From: Emiliania huxleyi CCMP1516
Taxonomy: Eukaryota > Haptophyta > Isochrysidales > Noelaerhabdaceae
Direction of reading: 5' to 3'
Assembly: GCF_000372725.1 (NCBI RefSeq)
Contig: NW_005201240.1
Location: 216,250 to 280,249, forward strand
Length of the DNA stretch: 64,000 bases
Under the pieces are notes generated by a model. That model was given only the letters and a program-made list of their open reading frames with translations. It was not told the origin of the DNA and did not search any database. Of the stretch, positions 21,373-30,359 are shown in pieces (the first letter of the stretch is position 1; every line of letters begins with the position of its first letter). The position numbers were made by a program, and so were the translations under genes.

Positions 21373-22335
21373 CTCGCCGTGGTAGCCGAGAGACAGGCGC
21401 GTGTAGGTCATCTCGACCTCGTCGGGCGGCGACGTATCGAATAGCTGCGTGAGCGGGTCCTGCACCTCCCACCACTCGAGGTTGTCCCAGCACAGGCTCG
21501 CCTGTTCACAGGGTAGAGGGTGTGAACGAGACACCCTGCACAGCACTCCAGGCAGTCGCAGCAGACGGCTCGCCCGGACGTCGAAGTCGTTCCCCACCGA
21601 CGTGAGCGTAATGTTCTTGAAGGTGACGTCCCACGCCGGAGCCGCCACCTCGAAGGCCGTGCTGCTGCCGTCGGACAGGCCCGCCAGCCTCAGCACCTCC
21701 TCCACCCTCTGATTTCCAGGCTTGTGCAAGTCGCTGCGCAGCACGCCGACGGTGGCGCGACCGATCCTCGTCGCGGTCTGGCGCACGTACTGCTCAAACA
21801 GCACCTGGCCGGGGAGTCTCTGTGCCATGCAGTCCGACCGAGATGCAACGCACTCCGCGCCCGCCTCCGCGACGTCAGACGCCGCCCCTGGGTGAGCGTT
21901 GCAGTAGTCGAGGAGCTCCTGCGCCCCTAGCCATGCCGCCGTCCCCGGCCTGCTGGCAGCGGCGGCGGTAGCCTCAGCGGCGGCGGCGGCGCCACTGTCC
22001 GCTGAGGCTGCGAGGGCGGCGTCCACTTCTTGCTGAGCTATCGCCGTGGCCGCGGCCGCCGCCTCGGCTGATGCGGACGCCGCGGAGATGGCAGCCAAGT
22101 CCACTGATGCTGACGCCGCCCGCACCGCTGAAGCAGCCCAGGCCTCCTCTGCAGCCGCCTCTGCCGCTGCAGCCGTCACCGGCCCCATTGCCGCTGATGC
22201 CTCATGATGAAGGCTGCTGTTCGTGATTGGCGTGTGCAGTATCAGAACGTAGACTGCTATGGCTGCAATCGCCGCGGCTGCTAGCCTGAAGGTGCGGCTA
22301 GAACCCGCAGGCCTGGGCTGTGCTTTGGTGCGCAT
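17821..22335 (-). CDS. Large intron-rich membrane-anchored protein of unknown function
   Basis: Starts MRTKAQPRPAGSSRTFRLAAA at 22335, with a single hydrophobic anchor at about residues 17-35 and an Ala-rich helical stem (about 48-150). Exons I can join in frame: 22335-21535, 21501-21378 (the 33-bp gap between these may be coding), 21201-21047, 20976-20949, 20805-20744. Further coding blocks follow: 20532-20448 (TPFWDAALPSFLCDGK), about 20380-20040 (VGERFAVKGG; HLQVPLLLSQHPAFLFFVRG; VGVEARLGEGRFANVPSDYED), 19905-19780 (STLPDPTELAATSSG), 19720-19450, 19380-19190 (ELESIAKANAITPAAP), about 19095-18915, 18870-18800, 18570-18317 and the last exon 18204-17821, which ends in an Ala-rich helix. Most junctions show exon-intron direct repeats. 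The extracellular part looks beta-rich and repetitive; no named domain recognised. Some internal joins are unresolved. Confidence 0.65.
18687..18800. repeat. 10-bp minisatellite (TCTCGGCCAT) in an intron of the large gene
   Basis: About eleven copies of TCTCGGCCAT with three variants. Another case of the CTCGG/CGAGA intron arrays. Confidence 0.93.
20695..20738. repeat. 10-bp minisatellite (GGGGAGATAT) in an intron of the large gene
   Basis: Four and a half perfect units. The segment CATCTAGGG lies on both sides of the array, again an exon-edge duplication. Confidence 0.9.
21326..21370. repeat. (GA)n microsatellite and GAGGA repeats in an intron of the large gene
   Basis: About 20 GA units preceded by GAGGAGAGGA-type repeats from 21268. 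The intron (21202-21377) carries a second copy of the VSKTV coding segment. Confidence 0.92.
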
Positions 22336-23079
22336 GACCGCGGCAAACCTCGATGGCCTGGGGGTGGGGGGATAGCCGAGCGCCGTGCAGCTGGCGCCGT
22401 GTTTCGACGTGTTTCTTTTTCTTTAAAATTCTTTTCTGTTTTAGGTATGTTGTTGGGAAGGTTATTTTCTGTTTTAGAGCCCTTGTTTCTTTTCTCTGTT
22501 GGGTTTTCCCTCTTTTCAGTGTATGTAGCTCTTACGTACATTCCCGAGGAGGACTGTGGACTGCTGACGGGGTTTGCGATGAGGAGCGATCCGAACGTGG
22601 TATTCGGGTGATCAGATCACTACCGCCGAAACGCAAGAGCACTGCGACGCATCGGGCTCATGCTAGCATCCACCTCGCGAGCCGACCGTCTGGCTCAGCG
22701 AGGCTGCTGCGGAGCACTCGCGGGCCGACTTTCTGTCTGGCCCAGCGAGGCCGCTGCGGGACACACCGGCGGCTCGGTTCGCTCCTCAACGCAAACCCGG
22801 TCGAGCAAGAAGTCAGGTGTGTGTGTGTGTAGAGGCGGCGCGGGACGGTAAGGGTCGGCGGTAAGGCTGCGCGGCGGCAACAGACGGCAGGCAGGGCATC
22901 GGACGGCGGGACAAACGGCACGCGGGCGCGGCACTGTAGGAGCGGCGGTACGGCGGCACGGCGATAACGGACGGCAGGGGGGGCGGCAGGCTAAACGGCA
23001 AGGGCGGCACGGCACGGAGGAAGGAGCGGCGCGGCAGGGAGGAGCAAGGACGGCGCGGTAACGGAAGGATCACGGATAG
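22336..23079. other. Intergenic; includes dispersed repeat family D, copy 1 (about 22525-22605)
   Basis: T-rich stretch at 22410-22510, then CGTACATTCCCGAGGAGGAC and GGGGTTTGCGATGAGGAG, which recur at 34785-34860, 49072-49135 and 57145-57215. No gene supported. Confidence 0.5.
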
Positions 23080-23500
23080 GCGTGGCACGGATAGGAGCGA
23101 GCGAGCGGCTAGGTGGCGGGAGGGCGAGGCGAGGGTGGCGGCGGGTGGATCACGAGGAGGTAGAAGGTCTGGCGCGAGCGGGTGAGCGAACGGCGAGCGA
23201 GCGGCTAGGCGACGGGAGGGTGAGGCGAGGGGCAAAGGGGTGGCGGGTTGGATCACGAGGAGGTAGAAAGTCGGGCGCGAGCGGGCGAGGGAGCGGCGAG
23301 GCGGCGGGAGGGTGACGGGGCGAGGGGGGGTGGCGGGTTGGATCACGAGGAGGTAGACGGCCGGGCGCGAGCGGGCGGGGTAGCGGCGAGGCGGCGGGAG
23401 GGTGAGGAGGCGAGGGGGGTGGCGGGTTGGATCACGAGGAGGTAGAAAGTCGGGCGCGAGCGGGCGGGGTAGCGGCGAGCCGAGGGCGGGCAGGCGACAG
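23080..23500. repeat. About 95-bp minisatellite, four to five units
   Basis: GATCACGAGGAGGTAGA occurs at about 23147, 23241, 23341 and 23430, each followed by GGGCGCGAGCGGGCG-like sequence. Unit length varies from 90 to 100 bp. Confidence 0.88.
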
Positions 23501-24270
23501 GCGAGACGACAGGGCGGCGGGCAAGCTGGCGTGGCGGTCGGCGGGAGGCGGCGGATGGTGAAAGGCGAGGGCGATGGCGGGCGGGCGAGAGGCGACAGAG
23601 ACGACGGGGTGGCGGACGAGCTGGCGGCGGGTCGGCGGGCGGAGGCTGGAGGCGGGAGGCGAGGGCGAGGGCGGGCAGTAGGGCGCGAAGTTGAGGCCGC
23701 TTCACCTTCGACGGGAAGGTTGCCCACCTATGGACCGACCAGTGTGAAGGTGAAGACCCCTTACGAGCGGGCGGGCAGGGCGGACGGGCAGGGCGGGCGG
23801 GCGGGAGGGTAGCAGGAGCAGCATCAGCTGCAAACAGCAGCAGCAGCAGCAGCACAGGTTAGGTCAGCCGCGCAGAGGGCAGCGAGGCTGAGGTCAAAGA
23901 GCAGCAGGATGTTGAGGTCACAAAAACGGACGATTTCGAAGTTGCTCGAGACGGCCCGGAGCCTTCATTGGAGTAACATGCGCAAGCACGAGAAGGACTA
24001 TGAGCCCGGCAAGTAGGTTGGTGGGGGCGGTTCACGAACCAGTTCTCGCGAACCCAGTTCGCGAACCGGCGGTTCACCGCCGGTTCGCCAGACTCGGTTC
24101 GTTCACGGTTCACGGTTCGCGGCGGGTGTCGCGGGAGGAGTCGGTTCACGGATCACGGTTCACGGACTCGGGGTGGGGGCTAGTCGGTTCACGGTTCGGG
24201 GTTCACGGACTCGGGGCGGGGGCTACGAGAGTTGCTTCACGGTTCACGGTTCACGATTCCGGCGCGTGAA
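23501..24270. other. G-rich low-complexity DNA, then GGTTCACGG repeats
   Basis: 23500-23830 is G/C-rich with GGCGG strings and an AGC run (23830-23855). 24030-24260 contains about 15 copies of GGTTCACGG or its variants. No gene supported; the long Pro/Arg ORF on the minus strand is a composition artefact. Confidence 0.5.
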
Positions 24271-24279
24271 CTGAGAGGG

Positions 24280-25038
24280 GGTGAACCTTCTTTTCTAGAC
24301 CGGAAGGATTGAGAGCAGCCTCGCTCTCAATCCTAGAAGTCGAAGGATTGTGAGCAGCACTCCTCGCAATCGTAGCATCTCTGTGCGATTGCGAGCGCCG
24401 GCGCTCGCAATCCTACATCTTCTAGGACTAAGAGCAGCTCCGCTCCCAAGGTGACTGGTGACGCCTACGACTACTACCAGCGCGCTCGCAATCCGAGCAA
24501 AGTCTAGGATTGCGAGCAGCACTGCTCACAATCCGAGCATCATGCCTCCGATTGCGAGCAGTAGCGCTCGCAATCCTACATCTTGTAGGACTATGAGCGG
24601 CGGCGCTCACAATCGTACCCAAAATCTGAGGATTGCGAGCGGGTTCCTCGCAATCGGTGCATGTTGCTAGGATTACGAGCGCAGATCTCTGGATCTTCGG
24701 TACGATTGTGAGCGCCGCCGCTCATAGTCCTACAAGATGTAGGATTGTGAGCAGCACTGCTCGCAATCGGAGGCATGTTGCTAGGATTGTGAGCAGTGCT
24801 GCTCGCAATCCTAGACTTTGCTAGGATTGCGAGCGCTCTGGCAGTAGTCGTAGGCGTCACCAGTCACCTTGGGAGCAGAGCTGCTCTTAGTCCTAGAAGA
24901 TGTAGGATTGCGAGCGCCGGCGCTCGCAATCGCACAGAGATGCTACGATTGCGAGGAGTGCTGCTCACAATCCTTCGACTTCTAGGATTGAGAGCGAGGC
25001 TGCTCTCAATCCTTCCGGTCTAGAAAAGAAGGTTCACC
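24280..25038. mobile_element. Nested-palindrome foldback element, 759 bp, with 9-bp target-site duplication
   Basis: The element begins GGTGAACCTTCTTTTCTAGA and ends with its reverse complement. CTGAGAGGG flanks both sides (24271-24279 and 25039-25047). The whole 759 bp is one imperfect inverted repeat with its centre near 24659. Each arm is itself a series of about eight 28-30 bp hairpins of the type AGGATTGCGAGC..GCTCGCAATCCT (for example 24305-24334, 24389-24416, 24505-24534, 24549-24578). No protein is encoded; the two 75-aa ORFs are mirror images made by the symmetry. A 9-bp duplication fits Mutator-like or foldback transposons, but the hairpin content is not a feature I know for either. 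Confidence 0.9.
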
Positions 25039-25176
25039 CTGAGAGGGCTGCGCATCCACTAGGAGTCCATGCGGTGCCATGCGCGCCATGTTGTTGCCCG
25101 CGCCAGATCTTATCGCTGCACGTTGCCACCGCCGCGCGACATCCGTGGCCTCCTCGCAGGAGTCACTCATACCGAG

Positions 25177-26413
25177 ATGGGCCTCAGCTTCTCTCAAGCG
25201 CTCGAGCTCCTCTCGGACGTCGGCGAAGACGAGCTGGCCGAGTGGGAACAGGAGTGGCGGCACTCTTCGTCCGCCGCCGGTGGTCGACAGGAGTTGAGGT
25301 ACTGCACGCCCGCCGTCAGCGTTATTGATACGCTCTTCTCGGATAAATCGGACGGACGAGCGCTGCGTTCGCTTCACTTCAACGACAGGCTGGATATTGC
25401 ACAGGTGGGCACGCCCCATGTCCATTTGCAGCTCCCTATCCACGCATGAGAGCAGCCCAGCCTGCAGATCTCCAAACGCGCACTTCCAATCCCCCGCAGA
25501 GCTGCGCCACCGTCGACGCCGCCGGCAAGGTGCGTCACGATTGGCCTCCACCGACCAGCGGACCGACGGCTACCTTTTCCCAAGGGCTCGCCCTCGGTGT
25601 GGCCGTGCACGCCTTGGGCCACGACCGCCGCTCGCCCTCCGTGACGACGCCCCGCATCGCCGTGCTCGGCGGCGGGGCGGGCGTGCTCCCAGCCTTCCTC
25701 CACCACGCGCTCCCCGCTGCTCGCATCGACTCGGTCGAGCTCTGCCCCGACGTATGTGCGGCTTCGCGGGCGCTCTTTGGCGTTGATGCGCTGGAAGATG
25801 GAGGCCGCTTCACGCTGCACCAAGCCGACGCGCTGGCTTGGATCGACGCGGCGGAACCCGCGAGTCTAGACGTGATTTTGGTCGATCTGGAGAGTGGCGA
25901 CGTCGGCGTGGAAGCGAGAGGGCTCATCGCTCCGCCCGCGAGCGTGCTCGAACGCCCCTTTGCGTTGGCGGCGGAGAGGAGCCTCTCCGCTGGGGGTGTC
26001 CTCGCTGTCAACACCCTCGGCTCGCCCGAGCTCATTGAGGTGCGGGTACGGGGTGAGACTGAGCTCAACGAAGAAAAGAGCGGTGATAGGGGATGCATTG
26101 CCGTGATAGGGGATTGCCATTTCGGCACTCTCCCTTGCTTGTGCCCTTTCAGGCGGCTGCGGCAGAGCTTCGTGCGAGCGCATGCTGCGACGCGCCGCTG
26201 CCACCCGAGGACTTGCGAGGCGGAGACCGCTCGCAGACCATACTCTTTACCCGGCGGGAGGCCTTGGGCGGGGCGGGCACGCGGGACTCCCAGTCTCAAG
26301 AAGCCTGGAGCGCCGCGGCAGTGCGTCGCGAGCTGGATCGGCGCGCTACGCCTCCCCTCGTCGAGGACGCGTGCTCGTGGCTGGCTGGCTGGAGAGAGTG
26401 CGCAAAGGCGTGA
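25177..26413 (+). CDS. METTL13-type (spermidine-synthase fold) methyltransferase, 3 exons, 342 aa
   Basis: Exons 25177-25404, 25500-26039 and 26153-26413, both introns GT-AG and phase 0. Exon 2 holds the Rossmann-fold SAM site: RIAVLGGGAGVLPAFLHH, the acidic end of strand 2 (IDSVELCPDV), and ASLDVILVDLESGD. This order and spacing matches the C-terminal methyltransferase domain of METTL13, which methylates elongation factor eEF1A; exon 3 supplies the family's closing strand (SQTILFTRREALGG). The N-terminal METTL13 domain is absent. Substrate is therefore an inference. An upstream in-frame ATG (25069) would add 36 basic residues. The gene starts 130 bp after the foldback element and ends 29 bp from the stop of the convergent kinase. 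Confidence 0.8.
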
Positions 26414-26442
26414 GTGGCGCACGTCTTCTTTTTTGTTTAGCC

Positions 26443-27408
26443 TTACCCCACTCTTCTCCCCTCCGCCTCGGCCTCGGCCTCGTCGACGACCAGTCTCAGC
26501 AGCTCGGCTCGGCTCAGCCGCTCGCGCCTGGCGACCCACTCGCTGCCGAGCGCCTCGGTGGCGGTGGCGCGCGGCTCGTAGCGCAGCAGCCGGTCGAGGA
26601 GAGCGAGTGCCTCGTCCGGCGCATGTGGCATCAGCGTGCCAAGCGGGGTCGGTTCGCACTCCGGGAGCTGAAGCTTGCCGTGGTCCGGAAGCGACGTTGC
26701 GGCCGGCCAGCGCTGAGACGTCGGCGAGCCCAGCAGCGCGACAACGCGAAACATCTGGTCGATGTCGGAGGCGCCGGCGAGGAGCGGAGAGAGGGTGTAG
26801 AGCTGTGCGAGCACGCACCCTGCGGCCCACATGTCGACCGGCGCGCCGTAGCTCGTCGAGCCGAGTAGCAGCTCCGGCGCGCGGTACCAGCGCGTGCCAA
26901 CGTGCGCTGTAAGCGGCGCACCGTCGCCACATCCATCCGGCCGGAGGCGGGCCTGCCCAAAGTCGGCGAGCTGGACCATTCCATCGCCGCCAAAGAGCAC
27001 GTTGCCAGGCTTGACATCACGGTGCATGACGCCCGCCTCGTGGGTCGCGGCGAGGCCGGCTAGGAGCTGCGCGCCAATGTCGCGCACTGCGCGCTCGGGA
27101 AGCGGGGTCGCTCGCTGGTCGAGGACGGCATGCAGGGAGAGCCGCATGAGAGGCAGCACTAGCACCAAGTTGGCGCCGTGCGTGTACGTCGCCACCAGCC
27201 GCATCACGTTTGGGTGCTCCACTGCCCGAAGCGCGAGCACCTCGCGGAGCGCTGCGGCGGGGAGCGAGCGCAGGTCTCGCAGCCGAATGTGCTTGAGCGC
27301 AACGTCGCGGCCGGTCCGTGTGTCCGTCGCCCGAAACACTTGGCCGAAAGAGCCCTCGCCGATCCGGTGCAGCTTGGCGTAGCGCTTCCCATCCTCGACC
27401 GCGAGCAT
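26443..27408 (-). CDS. CDK20: CDK20/CCRK-like cyclin-dependent kinase, single exon, 321 aa
   Basis: Complete Ser/Thr kinase: glycine loop IGEGSFGQVFRAT, VALKHIRL with the ATP lysine, HRDVKPGNVLF catalytic loop, ADFGQA, and GTRWYRAPELL activation segment. The C-lobe sequence DIDQMFRVVALLGSPTSQRW followed by SLPDHGKLQLPE is closer to CDK20 than to other CDKs, as is the C-terminal end after LLRYEPRATATEAL. CDK20 acts in ciliary length control and cell-cycle entry, which fits a flagellated alga. ATG 27408 was chosen because the first residues (MLAVEDGKRYAKLHRIGEG) match the family N-terminus. The cyclin-binding helix is replaced by LRSLPAAALREVLAL. Confidence 0.87.
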   Translation of the reverse strand: MLAVEDGKRYAKLHRIGEGSFGQVFRATDTRTGRDVALKHIRLRDLRSLPAAALREVLALRAVEHPNVMRLVATYTHGANLVLVLPLMRLSLHAVLDQRATPLPERAVRDIGAQLLAGLAATHEAGVMHRDVKPGNVLFGGDGMVQLADFGQARLRPDGCGDGAPLTAHVGTRWYRAPELLLGSTSYGAPVDMWAAGCVLAQLYTLSPLLAGASDIDQMFRVVALLGSPTSQRWPAATSLPDHGKLQLPECEPTPLGTLMPHAPDEALALLDRLLRYEPRATATEALGSEWVARRERLSRAELLRLVVDEAEAEAEGRRVG

Positions 27409-27954
27409 GACGGTCGGCCGTTTCCGACGACGGGCGGGGCTGCACAGTTTCTCGTGGCCGCGTAAGTACTTGAGCAATTCAGCACAGGATAGGGTAGGAG
27501 GAAGGAAGGGAGGGCGGGTGAGGTGGAACACGTTCACACTGGGACGCCTTATCTCTTACAATTCCGCATGGACGGGACCCCTCGATCGTGTCGCCCTCCC
27601 TCGCTCGCTGGTGTGCTCATTGGGGGGGGTCATAATAACAAACACGGTACAGGATCGAGGTCCACGCCGCTGGAGGGACCCCAGAGGGTAGGTAGATCGA
27701 GCGGTGTCGTCCCAGGGAGACGTCGACGGCGATGGCGGTGTGACCGATCGAGCTACAAGAGGAACTTGTTCAAATAAATAAACAAAGAACTGGCCAAATA
27801 CCAAATTCCAAATCGCAAACATAGAAACCCAAATACAGGCGGCGACGTGGCATACGAGCTCATAGGAGAAGGAGACGGGCACAGTTCCAAGGACGCACGA
27901 GCGAGCGAGACAGCAGCCATGACGATGACGATTCAGCGCGTGAACGCCAAAATA
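27409..27954. other. Intergenic, includes a split copy of dispersed repeat family F
   Basis: GTACTTGAGCAATTCAGCAC (27465) and ATTCCGCATGGACGGGACC (27562) match two halves of the 45-bp repeat at 48330 and 58150, here about 60 bp further apart. 27767-27790 is AAATAAATAAAC-rich. Confidence 0.4.
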
Positions 27955-28640
27955 AAAACGGACACCTCTACTGTGAGATGGGTAAAAAGGAACAGGCCCC
28001 CGCCCGTGCGATCTTTGTGCAGGGTTCTTTGTGGGTGTGGTCGGCGACTAGCCGGGGCCGTCCTCCCGATGGGGGACTAGCACTAGCCGTCTTCCACATG
28101 GTCCCTCGGGTCCCTGCTGCTCCTAATCTCTTCGTACATCCTCCTGCTGATCTCCGCAAAGTCCTGCTCCCTCCCTCGTCTCGCTCTGCGCGTCTGCTCC
28201 GCCTCCACATCGTCTGCCCTGCGTCGTCTGGCGACGGGTCCTCCATAGTCGGTCGAGGTCGCCGCCCTCCTCGTGCCTCTTCCCAACGTTCCCTCGGCGG
28301 CCGATGCCGTCTGCTCCGGCTCCGCCGTTCCCGTGTCTGCCCTGCTCTCGTCCGCGCTAGCTTCTGTCTCGTCATCACTGTTGTTTCTCTTCTTTTTTCT
28401 CCTCTTCTTGTATGCTTTGTACATCGCGTCGATTCCTTTTCGCGTGAGCACCACCCTGAAGCCCGCCCAGCAGCTGAACCGCTCCCTAAGTCGAAGGAGC
28501 ATCATCAGTCTCACCCACTTCGCTCGCTGCCCACTGTCACCGCTCCCTCCCGCTTGAGCCGCCGTCGCAGCCCTCGTTCGTCCCACTGGCTGTTGGCCTG
28601 TTCCCACGTTACCTCCATTATCCCTCCTCCTCCGGAACTT
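27955..28640 (-). mobile_element. Family A retroelement, 5'-truncated copy
   Basis: Reads as the last 660 bp of 4380-5880 on the opposite strand, including the ORF end RRMYEEIRSSRDPRDHVEDG and the ACCCATCTCACAGTAGAGG 3' end. The ORF (28760-28083) is still open, so this copy is fairly young. Its 5' edge corresponds to about 5225 in the longer copy. Confidence 0.75.
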
Positions 28641-28654
28641 GTTCAGCAGGATCC

Positions 28655-28875
28655 GGGTAAGTACTTTTAGCTGACTGGGAGAAAAGGGAGAGGTGTGTTC
28701 TCTCTCTAGGCCCCTAAAGGCCCTACGCGCGGCGTGAAAGCTCGGAAGCGAGCTTTGCACGGCGATCGAGGATGGCGCGGTTCACCCCCTTCACCGAAGC
28801 GATGGAGATGCGTTCCGCGTGGTGTGACACAAACGAGTGGCGGGAGTGGGGAGGGTAGGCGGTGCGGTCAACGCC
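28655..28875 (+). repeat. Dispersed repeat family E, copy 1
   Basis: About 200 bp around AGCTCGGAAGCGAGCTTTGC, ACGGCGATCGAGGATGGCGC and GAGTGGGGAGGGTAGGCGG; matched at 48385-48620 in the same orientation with a few small indels. The AGCTCGGAAGCGAGCT core is a short hairpin. No ORF; class unknown. Confidence 0.8.
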
Positions 28876-29344
28876 CGGGCGCTCAGTTGATCAAGACCTC
28901 GCGACACCTCTCGAGCGTCGAGGCTGCCAGTCGAGTCCCCGTGCCTGTGTGCGCGGTGCGCGGCGGCGCGCCCTGCGTCCCCCGCGAGCCGCGTGCCCCG
29001 TGCCGCGCGGAGTTTGGGTCGACAGACGACAACGTGCGCACGGCGCCCGGTGGACCGACGACCGGACCGTCCCGAATGATTTTACCGCGAACACGCATCG
29101 CTCGGATCCGAACGACCGAGCAACGTGCCAACGAGCAACGTCCAACGTGCAACGAGACGAGAACACCTGTGGCGGGCTCAGGTGGCCCGTGGCCGCTGGC
29201 CCCCTCGTGGACAGCCGGACAACGGGTGAAAGCACAGTGGCACTGAACCGATTGAACGATTCACTGAATCAGTGGGAAAGACGGGTGCAAAGTGGACTGA
29301 CTTACACGTGACTTAGAAAGTGAAGGGAAAGGCACTGCAGTCCC
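28876..29344. other. Intergenic, no gene supported
   Basis: Contains CAACGTGC repeats (29120-29150). Nothing coding seen before the kelch block. Confidence 0.35.
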
Positions 29345-29660
29345 TCACAACAACGGCTTCCTCAGCTCGGTCGAGCGGTACGACCCGGCGCTGGATGCGT
29401 GGGAGGCGGTGGCGCCGATGGCGGCGGCGCGGGTCGAACACGCCGTGGCGGTGCTGGACGGCAAGCTGTACGCCGCTGGTGGGTTGGGTGCCGGCTACAG
29501 CGCCCTCAGCTCGGTGGAGCGGTACGACCCGGCGTTGGATGCGTGGGAGGCGGTGGCGCCGATGGCAGAGGCGCGGATGGCTCACGCTGTGGCTGTGCTC
29601 GACGGCAAGCTGTATGCTGTGGGCGGCCTCAACTCAACCATGGCGGACCAGCTCGCTTGA
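29345..29660 (+). pseudogene. Kelch-repeat gene fragment
   Basis: Encodes two and a half kelch motifs: SVERYDPALDAWEAVAPM, AAARVEHAVAVLDGKLYAAGG, then a near-copy SVERYDPALDAWEAVAPM and MAHAVAVLDGKLYAVGG. Kelch repeats form beta-propeller blades, and a propeller needs five to seven, so this is either the last exon of a gene whose other exons I cannot see or a fragment. The two DNA repeats are nearly identical, so the duplication is recent. It stops at 29660, 36 bp before the next gene starts; a possible acceptor is CTGCAG at 29335-29340. Confidence 0.6.
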
Positions 29661-29695
29661 GCGACGTCATTTTTTTTGGCCTTCCAGTATCAGAC

Positions 29696-30317
29696 ATGCG
29701 CTTTTGGCCGGTGGCCTCCTCGGACACACTCTCGCCCATGTTCGCGGCTCACTGCTGGCGATCTGCGACGCTCGCCTGGATTAATGACCTCGTGATCGGC
29801 GAGAAGCTGTGTCCATGGGCGCCGCTGGCCCTCGCTTCGCCCAGCTTCCGCCTGATCAACGTCCCAGCCCTGGAGGACCTCGAAGCCACTGCAGTCAGCG
29901 AAGCAGAACGGCTCGCAAAGACGGCATCGGATCACGCGACGACGCTGCTCGTCGTCGGCGGTAGCGGCTGTGGTGTGTCAGATTTCGCCGCGGCTTGCAA
30001 CGCCGCGGCCGTCTCAATGTCTGCGCTGGACATGGACATTTTAGCCTTCCACCCCGACCGCGTCGACACTGGCCCGGGCTGCCATCCGGACCCGGATGAC
30101 GCGGCGCACTACTCTGTGCGATCGCCTCACCCGACGCTTCAGCTCCTCCGCAAGGAGAGCGTGCGCGGCGCGCGCGCCGAGTGGAACCGCGCGCGCGACT
30201 CGAAGCTGCCAGGCGCGCTCGAGCTGCTGCACGACAACAAGCGACACCTGCGGACCATTGGCCCTCAGCGACTGCGGACGATGCTCCGAGCGTGGCGTGC
30301 GCCTTCGACGCGAATGA

Positions 30318-30359
<42 letters not shown>

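Noticed and set aside
22817..23727. Pro/Arg-rich 304-codon ORF
   Set aside because: Arises from the 95-bp G-rich minisatellite.
24295..25023. Two identical 75-aa ORFs in opposite directions
   Set aside because: Mirror copies generated by the palindrome; no coding character.
25535..26932. 465-codon minus-strand ORF across the methyltransferase
   Set aside because: Antisense shadow; the plus strand has the SAM-binding motifs and valid splice sites.
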